A stretch of DNA of 23,757 nt from Syntrophaceae bacterium UBA6109 (GTDB taxonomy: Bacteria; Desulfobacterota; Syntrophia; Syntrophales; UBA6109): contig DIWJ01000039.1 of NCBI GenBank assembly GCA_002428445.1, positions 167 to 23,923 on the forward strand. The letters are read 5' to 3'. Positions 7,275 to 15,568 of the stretch are shown piece by piece (positions within the stretch are counted from its first letter, which is position 1; each line of letters starts with the position of its first letter). The position numbers were made by a program, and so were the translations under genes. The notes beneath the pieces are model-generated. The model searched no databases. It was given only the letters and a program-made list of their open reading frames with translations, and was not told the origin of the DNA.

Positions 7275-8555
7275 ATGAAGAAAACCGTAATCGTCACCTG
7301 CATAGCGGCGCTTGTCCTGGTGATGCTTCCGTTGCAACTTCCGGCTCAGCAGGATTCGAATCTTCAGATGCAAGCCAAGTCCACGACGGGGACAAATAGG
7401 ATCAATTTCGGAAATCTATCCGTGATTCCCGGGATCGAGCTGCAGGGAATCTACGACGACAACATCTACAAGGGGAACGGCAAGGAATATGCGAACCCCG
7501 CGACGACCCGGCAGGAAAAGAAGGAATCCGACTGGATCACCCACGTAAAGCCCGGTTTGCTTCTGAACTACGTGATGCCGCAGAGGGGCTACGTCAATCT
7601 CGGCTACGCGGGTGATTTCGCTTTCTACGGCACGAACACGAGCAACAACTGGAAAAACAATCAGGGTGACTTCGATTTCAACTACATGGCGCCGCGCGGG
7701 CTCATTGCGCAGGTTGCCGACACTTACAAGACTTCCGAGGACCCCTTCGGAAACGCCGATCAGTACGCCGTCGGGCGCGTCTCAAAACGCTGGAACAACG
7801 ACTTCCGGGCGAAGCTCGGCTACGGCATTACGGACACTTTCCGAACGATGCTCTACTTCAACAACGCTAAACAGCAGTATCAGGACATCGCCGATTACTC
7901 CCAGGATTATACGGACAATGAAGTCGGCGTCGGCGTGCAGAGCCGCTTCCTTCCCAAGACCTGGGGATTCCTCCGTTACCATTACGGTCAGAGAAAATAC
8001 AACACGCTGGGGCCGACGGAAAGGACGGATGCGAACAATTCGAACTTCAAGTGGAACAAAGTCAACGCCGGTTTGGAATGGGACCCGGGCAGCAAACTGA
8101 GCGGAGAACTCAACTTCGGCTATCAGTGGAAGGTCTATGACAACCGCTTCACTGTGACGGGTGCAGAGCGCGAGGACAAGAACTCATGGATTGCCGCGAC
8201 CACTATCCAGTTCGAGGCCACGCCGACGACGAGACTGGGCATGAACATCAAGCGCGAGCTCCGGAATTCGGCATCCGACACCAGCGAGCAGTTCACGGAT
8301 ACGGGCATCGGCTTCAGCATTCAGCAGCAACTCATGGCGAAACTGTTCTTGATCGGCGGGGTCAGCTACAGCAAATACGAGTACAACACCGACCGGACCG
8401 ATGACAACTACCTCGGCGACATCAGCCTGAATTACCCCATTCGGGACTGGCTGGCCGTCAAGGTCGGATACAACTACAACCGCAAGAATTCCAACGTCGA
8501 GACCGAGGAATTCGTCGACAACCAGTTTGCGGCCTCCGTGAAAATCGTTTATTGA
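7275..8555 (+). CDS. Outer-membrane beta-barrel protein, exopolysaccharide porin type (BBP2-like)
   Basis: The 426-residue protein has a signal peptide (about 1-25, cut near LPA-QQ). Its mature part is dominated by alternating aromatic and polar strands (YVNLGYAGDFAFYG, KVGYNYNRKNSN) and ends in an aromatic residue, KIVY, as outer-membrane barrels do. The early segment PGIELQGIYDDNIYK is typical of the putative beta-barrel porin 2 / VpsM-EpsX group found in exopolysaccharide loci. ATG 7275 is chosen over the upstream ATG at 7245 because AAAGGA precedes it by 7 nt and a signal peptide follows directly. It sits between the two tail-sharing secreted proteins and upstream of the SLBB exporter. 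A role in polymer passage across the outer membrane is inferred from context and family resemblance. It could instead anchor the neighbouring secreted proteins. Confidence 0.78.
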   Translation: MKKTVIVTCIAALVLVMLPLQLPAQQDSNLQMQAKSTTGTNRINFGNLSVIPGIELQGIYDDNIYKGNGKEYANPATTRQEKKESDWITHVKPGLLLNYVMPQRGYVNLGYAGDFAFYGTNTSNNWKNNQGDFDFNYMAPRGLIAQVADTYKTSEDPFGNADQYAVGRVSKRWNNDFRAKLGYGITDTFRTMLYFNNAKQQYQDIADYSQDYTDNEVGVGVQSRFLPKTWGFLRYHYGQRKYNTLGPTERTDANNSNFKWNKVNAGLEWDPGSKLSGELNFGYQWKVYDNRFTVTGAEREDKNSWIAATTIQFEATPTTRLGMNIKRELRNSASDTSEQFTDTGIGFSIQQQLMAKLFLIGGVSYSKYEYNTDRTDDNYLGDISLNYPIRDWLAVKVGYNYNRKNSNVETEEFVDNQFAASVKIVY

Positions 8556-8632
8556 CCGAGAGCTTGAACCCGCAAGCCTCATCCTGCAGGCTGGGATCAG
8601 GGGCGCAATAAAAAACTGAGATTTTCCTTACC

Positions 8633-8663
8633 GGGAAGCCCCGCCCACAGGGCGGGGCTTCCC
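8633..8663. other. Perfect 14-bp GC-rich hairpin between genes
   Basis: GGGAAGCCCCGCCC (8633-8646) pairs perfectly with GGGCGGGGCTTCCC (8650-8663) around an ACA loop. It lies 77 bp after the beta-barrel stop and about 120 bp before the FecR-protein start. Neither strand shows a T-run next to the stem, so it is not a standard intrinsic terminator. It may act as an attenuator, as an RNA-stabilising stem for the upstream message, or as a REP-type element. Confidence 0.6.
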
Positions 8664-8785
8664 AACGAACTGCGGTTCATCTTGGATTGACCCTGCATAT
8701 TTCGACCCCACAGGAGGGGGACAAACAGCGGCTCCGATCGATGGGGGCGAGCCTTTTCCCACGTATTCCCGGGAGGTTATTGATC

Positions 8786-10012
8786 ATGAAGAGAAAAATT
8801 TTTCTTTTCGTCGTCGCTGCAACCCTGTTGGTCGCTTTTGGCGTCGCATCACCAGCCCAGGCGACCATTGCCAAAGTTGCGAAATTCTCCGGCGAGGTGA
8901 TCATCCAGTCGGGTGAGGAGCTCAAACGGGTCACGGCCCCCGGGGTCTCCCTGAAAGACGGCGACCGTGTCCAGACGAAACAGGGGGACGCCGAGATCCT
9001 CTTCAATGACGGGGCGGTTATGAGGGTCAGCCCCTTTTCCAACGCCATGGTTCAGGAGATGCAAGAACAAAGCGGTTTCTGGATCTTCAAGACCAGGGTG
9101 GATGCGCGCCGGATTACCTGCATCATCGGCAAGCTTTTTTTCCAGTCGGGCGCTTCCGGAAAGAAAAACTACCTCCAGACGCCGACGGCCGTCGCCGGTA
9201 TCCGCGGTTCGGCGGGCGATGTCGGTTTCGACAATGTCAACACGTATCTCAACATGTACGAAGGCGAGGCGGCCGTCGTGGGCAACGCACTCCGGGGTTT
9301 CTTCCAGAACCCGGGCATTTCCGCGGCGGAGAAGAGCACCGTTTACCAGGCTCTTGCTGCCGCCTACAATCAAACGCAGCAAGCCGCAGCGACGGGACGC
9401 GGCGTGGATGTCGCGCAAGCCAATGTGACGGCTGTCGAGGTCGGAAGACAGGTGGCCCAGCTCCTCCAGCAGAATCCTGATCCGGCGGTGAAGGCGAACG
9501 CCGCCTTGCTTGAGCAGACGGCCGAGGCCGTCATCTCATCCGCGAATGCCAAGGTATCCGTGGAGCAGATCAAGGAAGACAAGGCGGATGTGGACAAGGC
9601 CCTCGCCGAAGCCCGTCGGAGTGGTGACGCGGAGAAGACGCGGCAGGCCGAACTCGCCTCCCAGAAAGTGGAACAGGACCGGATCGCGGCGGAACAGGCG
9701 GCGGCGGCGGCAAAGGCGGCGGCGGAACAGGCGGCGGCGGCCATGGCGGCCAATGATCTTGCCGCGGCCAAGAGGGCGGCGCAAGACGCGGAAGCGGCCG
9801 CGCAACAGGCCAAGGTTCATGAGCAGCAAAGCCGGCAGGACATCCGGAACGTGGTGGTGACGACGACGGGCACCACGGTGGCCACTACAGCGGCCACCAC
9901 AGCGGGGACCACGGTCGCAACGACCACGGTAGCGACCACAGCGCCGACCACGGTTATAACGACAACAACGACATCATCGTCGACGACGTCGTCGGTTACC
10001 CCCAGCCGGTAA
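8786..10012 (+). CDS. FecR-domain secreted protein with coiled coil and Thr/Ser tail
   Basis: The 408-residue exported protein has a signal peptide (1-26, ending PAQA). A FecR-like beta-domain follows at about 27-165, with the characteristic GxV, LKDGDRVQTKQGDAEILFNDG (56-76) and TPTAVAGIRGSAGDV (132-146) segments. Residues about 255-350 are Ala/Glu/Lys/Gln-rich and predicted to form a long coiled coil. Residues 357-408 are a Thr-rich stalk ending SSVTPSR. ATG 8786 is preferred to the upstream in-frame ATG at 8687 because GGGAGG lies 9 nt before it and the signal peptide follows. This is not the classical TonB-linked FecR regulator: there is no N-terminal anti-sigma segment or transmembrane helix after it. 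A periplasmic or surface scaffold in the polysaccharide system is inferred. The tail matches that of the protein encoded at 6515. Confidence 0.82.
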   Translation: MKRKIFLFVVAATLLVAFGVASPAQATIAKVAKFSGEVIIQSGEELKRVTAPGVSLKDGDRVQTKQGDAEILFNDGAVMRVSPFSNAMVQEMQEQSGFWIFKTRVDARRITCIIGKLFFQSGASGKKNYLQTPTAVAGIRGSAGDVGFDNVNTYLNMYEGEAAVVGNALRGFFQNPGISAAEKSTVYQALAAAYNQTQQAAATGRGVDVAQANVTAVEVGRQVAQLLQQNPDPAVKANAALLEQTAEAVISSANAKVSVEQIKEDKADVDKALAEARRSGDAEKTRQAELASQKVEQDRIAAEQAAAAAKAAAEQAAAAMAANDLAAAKRAAQDAEAAAQQAKVHEQQSRQDIRNVVVTTTGTTVATTAATTAGTTVATTTVATTAPTTVITTTTTSSSTTSSVTPSR

Positions 10013-10014
10013 CC
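9947..10014 (+). repeat. Direct repeat copy 2: DNA coding for the Thr/Ser tail
   Basis: This is the partner of 7130-7197, with 63 of 68 positions the same by hand count. Differences are at the GAT/GGT, GAC/AAC and CGA/CGG positions plus a shifted pair inside the TCG/TCA serine codons. It ends at the stop codon of the FecR-domain gene. Confidence 0.8.
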
Positions 10015-10036
10015 TGTGGCACAGAAGAAGGCATGA

Positions 10037-10070
10037 AAGGGGGCGGGTTCGGCAACCGCCCCCTTCTTGA
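10037..10070 (+). terminator. Probable intrinsic terminator after the FecR-domain gene
   Basis: AAGGGGGCGG (10037-10046) pairs with CCGCCCCCTT (10056-10065) around a 9-base loop, and TTCTTGATTCT follows. It lies 25 bp after the FecR-protein stop codon. The T-run is interrupted, so termination may be partial. The SLBB gene would then need its own promoter in 10071-10143 or depend on read-through. Confidence 0.6.
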
Positions 10071-10143
10071 TTCTCCGCTTGCTTCCGGTTTGTTTTTGCT
10101 TGCATTTGATCCTGAGGCATATTAGAAATCCGATACGAAAACG

Positions 10144-11280
10144 ATGAGGGGAAGGCGACGATTGCACAAGCTTAGGATAACCAGGCAACCGGGAAAGCGA
10201 CGCGGGTTCGGTTTGCGCTCGCTGCTCACAGCGCTTCTTTTTTTGTTTCTTACAGCTTGCGGGGGGGTTGACGGCAAGGTGGTGAAGGTGACGGATGTCG
10301 AAGTCACGAAGGATATCTACGCGGGACTGAAGCGTGACGACGTAGAGAAGCTTCAGGAGATCAAAAAAAGCATCATTAGCCAAAAGGACGAGGAGGACAC
10401 GGCGGTGACCAGCCTCCTCGGCAAAACCCCATCCTTTACCGTTCCGGAATACCTTCAGAAATACCCGGAGAGCAAGACGATCGGCGAGGATTACAAGATC
10501 GGCGGTTACGACGTTCTCTCCATTACCGTTTACGAGGAAAAGGATCTGACGATCGAATCCATTCGCGTGTCGGCCGACGGGTTCATCTCCTTTCCCCTCA
10601 TCGGCCGGCTCCACGTGGCCGACATGAATACCTCCGAGGTGGAGCAGATCATCGTCCGGAAACTTGCGGAGGGAGACTACCTTTTGGACGCCCACGCTTC
10701 CGTGATGGTCACCAAGTACGAAGGGCGGAAGTTCTCCGTTCTCGGCGCGGTCAAAAGCCCTGGCAACTACCCGCTTCAGGCGAGAGAAAGGGTTCTGGAC
10801 GGGATCTCGAAGGCCGGCGGCATCGGCGGAGAAGGGGAAGGAAAGCAGGGCGGGGAGGCGCAGGAGGCGATGCTGATCCGCATGCTGAACCCCGGCCGCT
10901 CCGGCGAGCAGAAGATCGTGATCCATGTCGATCTCCAGGGACTTCTCAAGGGGAGGGATCAGGTCTCCAACATCTATCTGGCCGACAACGACGTCCTGTA
11001 CATCCCCAAGGCGGACTATTTCTACATCATCGGCGAGGTCAAGAACCCCGGCTCCTACGCCTTCGTCAAGAAAGACATTACGATCGTCGAGGCGCTCAGC
11101 ATTGCGGGCGGCTTCACGCGCATCGCGGCCCGCAACAAGACCCGGATCGTCCGGATCGAAAACGGCGTCGAGAGGATCTACGACGTGAACGTCGATGCCA
11201 TCACCAAGTCGGGCAAGATGATCCAGGCCGTTCCCATCAAACCCAATGATTTGATCGTTGTCCCGGAGAGCTTCTTCTAA
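10144..11280 (+). CDS. Wza-like polysaccharide export lipoprotein with SLBB domains
   Basis: The 378-residue protein belongs to the outer-membrane polysaccharide export family. It has a basic N-terminus, a hydrophobic stretch and a lipobox LTAC with Cys39, indicating a lipoprotein. The polysaccharide export domain begins near EDYKIGGYDVLSITVYEEKDL (115-135) and includes SADGFISFPLIGRLHV (143-158). Two SLBB-type segments follow, FSVLGAVKSPGNYPL (197-211) and FYIIGEVKNPGSYAF (293-307). Between Cys39 and the export domain is an extra charged segment of about 75 residues, longer than in typical Wza. The ATG at 10144 has no clear ribosome-binding site; a TTG at 10162 behind AGGGGAAGG is a possible alternative. 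Its stop overlaps the kinase ATG by one base (TAATG), implying translational coupling. Confidence 0.87.
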   Translation: MRGRRRLHKLRITRQPGKRRGFGLRSLLTALLFLFLTACGGVDGKVVKVTDVEVTKDIYAGLKRDDVEKLQEIKKSIISQKDEEDTAVTSLLGKTPSFTVPEYLQKYPESKTIGEDYKIGGYDVLSITVYEEKDLTIESIRVSADGFISFPLIGRLHVADMNTSEVEQIIVRKLAEGDYLLDAHASVMVTKYEGRKFSVLGAVKSPGNYPLQARERVLDGISKAGGIGGEGEGKQGGEAQEAMLIRMLNPGRSGEQKIVIHVDLQGLLKGRDQVSNIYLADNDVLYIPKADYFYIIGEVKNPGSYAFVKKDITIVEALSIAGGFTRIAARNKTRIVRIENGVERIYDVNVDAITKSGKMIQAVPIKPNDLIVVPESFF

Positions 11281-13604
11281 TGGAAATCATGGAAAAACAG
11301 ATCAATCTTCAGGATTACCTGCGGGTGATGCTGAAGCACCGCTGGACGATTCTGACGGTGTTTGCCGTCATCTTTGTCAGCGTCACCATTTTCACATTCA
11401 CGGCGACGCCTATCTACCGCGCGACGAGCCGCGTCATCATCGAAAAAGACGATCCCAAGGTCGTCTCCATTCAGGAGGTGATGTCGGTGGATTCTTCGGG
11501 GCTGGACTACTACCAGACCCAGTACAAGATCATTGAGAGCAGGAGCGTCGCCCGCGAGGTCATCAAGCGTCTCAACCTGAGTGAAAACGAAGAGTTCGTT
11601 CCGAAACCCAAAGACACATTTCTGGAAAACATTCGGCAGTCCATCGCGGACGGCGCCGCCTACGTCGAGTCCCTGTTGAAGACCGAAAAACCGCAGATGC
11701 CCACGGATCCGAATACCGAGGGCGAAGAGGAATCACCGCTCGTGTCGGCTTTCGTCCGCCGCATTAAGGTCGCCCCGATCCGGAACAGCCGCCTCGTCGA
11801 TATCGGGTTCGAGGCGAAAGATCCCGCCCTGTCGGCCAAGATCGCCAACACGCTCGCGCGCTCGTACATCGACCTCAACCTCGAAACCAAGCTCAAGGCA
11901 ACCCAGGACGCGATGGCCTGGCTCAACAGCCGGATCCTGGACGAGCGGAAGAAAGTCGATCAGGCGGAGCAGGCCCTGCTCCGCTATAAGGAGCGCCACA
12001 ACATCATCACCGATTTTTCCAAGGATGTGGAGACCGTCACGGCCCAGAAGCTGGCGGCCATGAACTCCCAGGTCACCGACGCCGAGGTAAAGCGCGTCGA
12101 GGCGGAAACCCGCTACAGGCAGGCGGTCGAACTGGAGAAGACGCCCGAGATGCTCGATTCCGTCCCCGAGGTCCTGAACAACGAACTGGTCCAGAAGATC
12201 AAAACGATGGAGGTGGAGCTCCAAAAGAAGCATTCCGAACTGTCGAAGAGATACGGCGCGAATCACCCGCAGATCGTCGCCATCCGCAACGAACAGGCGA
12301 CCCTCCAGGCGCGCAAGGCCGAAGAGGTGAAACGGGTGATCAACTCCCTCTACAACAGTTTCAAGGTTGCCCAGGCGCGCGAGCAGTCCCTGAGGGCTTC
12401 CCTCAACCGCCAGAAGGGGGAAAGCTTCGCCCTGAACGAGAAGGCGATCGACTACAGCGTTCTGAAGCGCGAGGCGGAGAGCACCAAGGAGATGTACGAC
12501 CTCGTCATCAAGCGGTTCAAGGAGACCTCGATGACAGAGAACATCCGGACCGGGAACATCCGCGTCGTCGATGTCGCGGAGATCCCGAAGTCCCCCGTAT
12601 CGCCGAAAAAGATGCAGAATATGCTCCTCGGCCTCATCGTCGGACTCGCTCTCGGAATCGGTCTGGCCTTCTTCCTGGAATACCTGGACAACACGATCAA
12701 GGTGCCGGACGACATCAAGGAGCGGCTGAAGATCCCCTATCTCGGACCGGTGCCGATTCTGGCGATGGCGGAGGCGGACAACCCCGGCGGGAAGCCCGGC
12801 AAAGGGGGAACCCGTGATCGGAACCCGATAGAGGATTTGATCACCATCGGCTCGCCCAAATCGACCGCGAGCGAATCCTATCGGGGGCTCCGGACCAGCA
12901 TTCTCTTCTCCGCGGCGGATCTCCCCCCCAAGGTGATCCTCATCACGAGCGCGGCGCCCTCGGAGGGGAAAACGATCACCTCGGCGAATGTCGCCGTCAC
13001 GATGGCCCAGGCGGGAAACAGGATCCTGCTCATCGACTGCGATATGCGGCGTCCCCGGATGCATCGGGTGTTCAACGTTCCCCGGGACAGGGGGCTGTCG
13101 AACATCCTCGCCGGGACTTGCACCATCGACGAGGCCATTCTCCAGACGACGATTCCCGGGGTCGACATCATCCCGTCGGGCCCCGTTCCGCCCAACCCCT
13201 CGGAAATGCTGGGCTCGCAGTCCATGTTCAAAATTGTCGAGGCCCTGCGCGGGCGGTACGATCGGATCATCATCGACTCGCCGCCGATCACGGCCGTGAC
13301 CGATGCGGTGATCATCTCCCGCTGGGTGGACGGCGTTCTCCTCGTCGTCCGGGCGGGCGAGACGCACCGGGAGATCATCAAAAACGGCATCAGCCTCCTC
13401 CAGTCGGCCAATGCCCACATCCTCGGTGCGATCCTCAACGGCGTCGACATGGGGCGCGACAGCTACTATTACTACCAGTATTACTATTACTACTACGGCG
13501 AGGACGGCGAAAAGAAGAAAAAAATCCACCGGAAGAAACGGGCGCAGAGCAGCTACTATGGAAGCGACCATCAGGAAAGCGAGAAGAAAGCTCAGGCGGT
13601 GTAG
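11280..13604 (+). CDS. Wzz / BY-kinase fusion: chain-length regulator and tyrosine autokinase
   Basis: The 774-residue inner-membrane protein controls polysaccharide chain length and export through cycles of tyrosine phosphorylation. A Wzz domain starts at NLQDYLRVMLKHRW (9-22) with transmembrane helix 1 at 22-41. A long periplasmic coiled-coil region (about 200-400) follows. The membrane-proximal PKSPVSPKK (436-444) precedes transmembrane helix 2 (446-466). The cytoplasmic BY-kinase domain has Walker A SAAPSEGKT (557-565), Walker A' LLIDCDMRRP (583-592) and Walker B IIIDSPP (663-669). The C terminus has ten tyrosines in residues 729-739 and two more at 759-760. No low-molecular-weight or PHP-type phosphatase partner is in the window. 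Two possible ATGs (11280 and 11289) exist; the first couples to the SLBB stop codon. The role is well supported by fusion architecture and position next to the Wza-like gene. Confidence 0.92.
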   Translation: MEIMEKQINLQDYLRVMLKHRWTILTVFAVIFVSVTIFTFTATPIYRATSRVIIEKDDPKVVSIQEVMSVDSSGLDYYQTQYKIIESRSVAREVIKRLNLSENEEFVPKPKDTFLENIRQSIADGAAYVESLLKTEKPQMPTDPNTEGEEESPLVSAFVRRIKVAPIRNSRLVDIGFEAKDPALSAKIANTLARSYIDLNLETKLKATQDAMAWLNSRILDERKKVDQAEQALLRYKERHNIITDFSKDVETVTAQKLAAMNSQVTDAEVKRVEAETRYRQAVELEKTPEMLDSVPEVLNNELVQKIKTMEVELQKKHSELSKRYGANHPQIVAIRNEQATLQARKAEEVKRVINSLYNSFKVAQAREQSLRASLNRQKGESFALNEKAIDYSVLKREAESTKEMYDLVIKRFKETSMTENIRTGNIRVVDVAEIPKSPVSPKKMQNMLLGLIVGLALGIGLAFFLEYLDNTIKVPDDIKERLKIPYLGPVPILAMAEADNPGGKPGKGGTRDRNPIEDLITIGSPKSTASESYRGLRTSILFSAADLPPKVILITSAAPSEGKTITSANVAVTMAQAGNRILLIDCDMRRPRMHRVFNVPRDRGLSNILAGTCTIDEAILQTTIPGVDIIPSGPVPPNPSEMLGSQSMFKIVEALRGRYDRIIIDSPPITAVTDAVIISRWVDGVLLVVRAGETHREIIKNGISLLQSANAHILGAILNGVDMGRDSYYYYQYYYYYYGEDGEKKKKIHRKKRAQSSYYGSDHQESEKKAQAV

Positions 13605-13621
13605 GAAAGAGGCTCCGATCC

Positions 13622-15562
13622 GTGCCACACCCAATCGTCCGTTGGTTTCGATCTCATGAAACGCACAATGACGCAAGGGCCATTGCTTCCGCCCTCGGGC
13701 TGCTCCTGTTCCTGATATCCCTGAAGATTTACCTTGCCTGGCGGTTCATTCTCATCGAACATATCCGGCCCGACATCGGCATATGGCAGATTCCGCTGCT
13801 CATCGGCGGAGACATGGTGGTGTGCGCATGCGCCGCTGTTCTGTATTTCCTGCTGCGCTTTGCGGGATCGGCGTCTCCCCCCATCCTTGAAATCCCGATT
13901 GGACGAATAGCGCCTTTTCTGCTCCACTCCGCGATTGTTCTTTTCAGCGTGGTCAGTGGACAGGTGTCTTTGATCTACATGACACCGTTGTCGATCGATC
14001 TGATCCGGGCGGCCGATAATCTCGGCGCCATGCGTGACTCCATTTATGCATATGTTGGCGTCGTCCCGATTGCGTTTCTGGTTGTCGGCCTGCTGAGTTA
14101 TTTCGCGATGCAAAGGCCATTTTCTCGATTTCTGCGCAGGGTTCCCTCGCTGACCATCCGCTGGCGACTATGGATTTTGCTTCTCGCTTCAACGGCGGTC
14201 ATGGCGCTGCTGTGGATCTTTTTCTGCCGCGGTACCTATGACTATGGGTTGAAAAGAAATGCCGTTCTTCATTTTATTCAATACTATTCACCGGCATACC
14301 AACCGGTGGACTTAGAGCCGCTCCTGCGTGAGTTGACGGCCGAGGTGAAGGAGAGGGATTCTGAAATACGAGCCGCTCAATCGATCATCGCCCCGGGGAT
14401 CACCCATGCTTCCGAATTGTCGGTCGCAAGCCGGAAAGCCGCGGGAATGAATGTTGTCCTGATCGTGATGGAGTCCACATCGGCTCAATATGTTGACCGA
14501 GAAACAACCCCGAACCTTTTCCGGTTGGCCGATACAGGTTTTCAGTTCAGCCAATACCTCACAACCATCACAAAGACCGACCAAGCCCTGTATTCAGTCT
14601 TGTATTCGGATTATCTTCCCGATTTACGCGAGAATTTCCGCCACTTGTATAATAGACCCCTGCCCCAGCCGTCGCTCGCCGGTGTACTGGGCAAAGCAGG
14701 TTATCAAACGGCTCTGTTCTACAGCGGCGATCTCGGTTTTTCGGATACGCATTTTATCGTGGATCGTTTTGATGAGAGAATGGATGCCGACCGAGTGACC
14801 GGCAACAAACGGAGTTGGTCATGGGGCGCGTACGAAGAGCAGACGGTGGCGTCGTTGAGTCGCTGGCTGGCCGACCACAAAACCCAAAAGTTCTTCGCCC
14901 TCTACTCAACCATATTCCCCCATCATCCCTATTTTTCTCCCGATGGGGCGGCCCCTTTCGGGACCGGAAACATGACCGACAAGTATCGAAATTCACTTCA
15001 TTACACCGACAAGTGCATCGGCACATTGATCGACTTTCTCGAAAAAGAGGGCTTGCGGGGAAATACCCTGATTGTGGTGATCGGCGATCATGGAGAGACG
15101 GTATCTTCTCCTTTGCGTTTTGGGCACGGCATTGCCTTGACGCCGGAAGAAATACGGGTCCCGTGCATCATCTCCAACCCCGGCCTCTTTCCGAAGCCCA
15201 CGATCAGCCGCATTCAGGCCAACCATCTCGACATGGCCCCTACAATCCTGGGGCTGCTGGGCCTGCCGTCGCCGGAGGATTGGCTGGGAAGGAATCTTGC
15301 CGATGCGCGGGTGACGTCGAGACAACTGTATGTTCGTATTCAACAGAGCAATATTGTGGGTGTAATCGACCAAGACATGGTGTATTCCTACGATGAGAAA
15401 AATGGAATGACAAGGTTTTTCAAATGGGGCGAAAACGAGATGACGGAGTTTCCGGGGGATCCGGACCTGTCCCGCAAATTTCTGGCCGGGATCCGGCGGA
15501 CGGATCGTTGGGCCGTGTGGCGCCATCTGGATCGGGCGTTGTCGCCATCCCCGGTCAATTGA
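13622..15562 (+). CDS. LtaS-like membrane protein with alkaline-phosphatase/sulfatase fold
   Basis: The 646-residue protein has about five transmembrane helices (22-40, 55-80, 95-115, 145-163, 183-201) followed by a periplasmic sulfatase-fold domain. Metal and nucleophile signatures are visible: NVVLIVMEST (277-286, Glu284), ITKTDQ with Thr319 as candidate nucleophile, PHHPYF (433-438) and GDHGE (488-492). A threonine in place of the CxPxR cysteine excludes a formylglycine sulfatase. It fits the phosphoglycerol or phosphoethanolamine transferase group (LtaS, OpgB, EptA relatives). GTG 13622 is chosen because AGGAAAGAGG lies 9 nt before it and the reading frame upstream overlaps the kinase gene. 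The gap to the kinase is 17 nt, so it is probably co-transcribed. Adding a phospho-substituent to the exported polymer is inferred. Codon use looks more AT-rich than in the kinase gene, which may mean a later addition. Confidence 0.8.
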   Translation: MPHPIVRWFRSHETHNDARAIASALGLLLFLISLKIYLAWRFILIEHIRPDIGIWQIPLLIGGDMVVCACAAVLYFLLRFAGSASPPILEIPIGRIAPFLLHSAIVLFSVVSGQVSLIYMTPLSIDLIRAADNLGAMRDSIYAYVGVVPIAFLVVGLLSYFAMQRPFSRFLRRVPSLTIRWRLWILLLASTAVMALLWIFFCRGTYDYGLKRNAVLHFIQYYSPAYQPVDLEPLLRELTAEVKERDSEIRAAQSIIAPGITHASELSVASRKAAGMNVVLIVMESTSAQYVDRETTPNLFRLADTGFQFSQYLTTITKTDQALYSVLYSDYLPDLRENFRHLYNRPLPQPSLAGVLGKAGYQTALFYSGDLGFSDTHFIVDRFDERMDADRVTGNKRSWSWGAYEEQTVASLSRWLADHKTQKFFALYSTIFPHHPYFSPDGAAPFGTGNMTDKYRNSLHYTDKCIGTLIDFLEKEGLRGNTLIVVIGDHGETVSSPLRFGHGIALTPEEIRVPCIISNPGLFPKPTISRIQANHLDMAPTILGLLGLPSPEDWLGRNLADARVTSRQLYVRIQQSNIVGVIDQDMVYSYDEKNGMTRFFKWGENEMTEFPGDPDLSRKFLAGIRRTDRWAVWRHLDRALSPSPVN

Positions 15563-15568
15563 CCAAAA

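Noticed and set aside
8684..8696. Sigma54-like GG...GC pair upstream of the FecR-domain gene
   Set aside because: The spacing between GG and GC is 9 bases where sigma54 promoters require 10, and the rest of the consensus is poor.
7100..10012. The Thr/Ser tails as PEP-CTERM/exosortase or LPXTG sorting signals
   Set aside because: Both tails end in polar SVTPSR with no hydrophobic helix or basic cluster after a motif, and no exosortase or sortase gene is in the window.
13118..13621. Upstream extension of the sulfatase-fold reading frame into the kinase gene
   Set aside because: The first 168 codons overlap the BY-kinase domain in another frame and have no coding character. GTG 13622 with a good ribosome-binding site is the better start.
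11733..13676. A 647-codon open frame on the minus strand opposite the Wzz/BY-kinase gene
   Set aside because: The protein shows no family motifs and mirrors the codon pattern of the real kinase gene, so it is a shadow frame.
15553..15564. GGTCAATTGACC palindrome between convergent genes as a terminator
   Set aside because: A 12-bp palindrome with no loop and an AT-rich centre would form a weak stem, so it may be chance.
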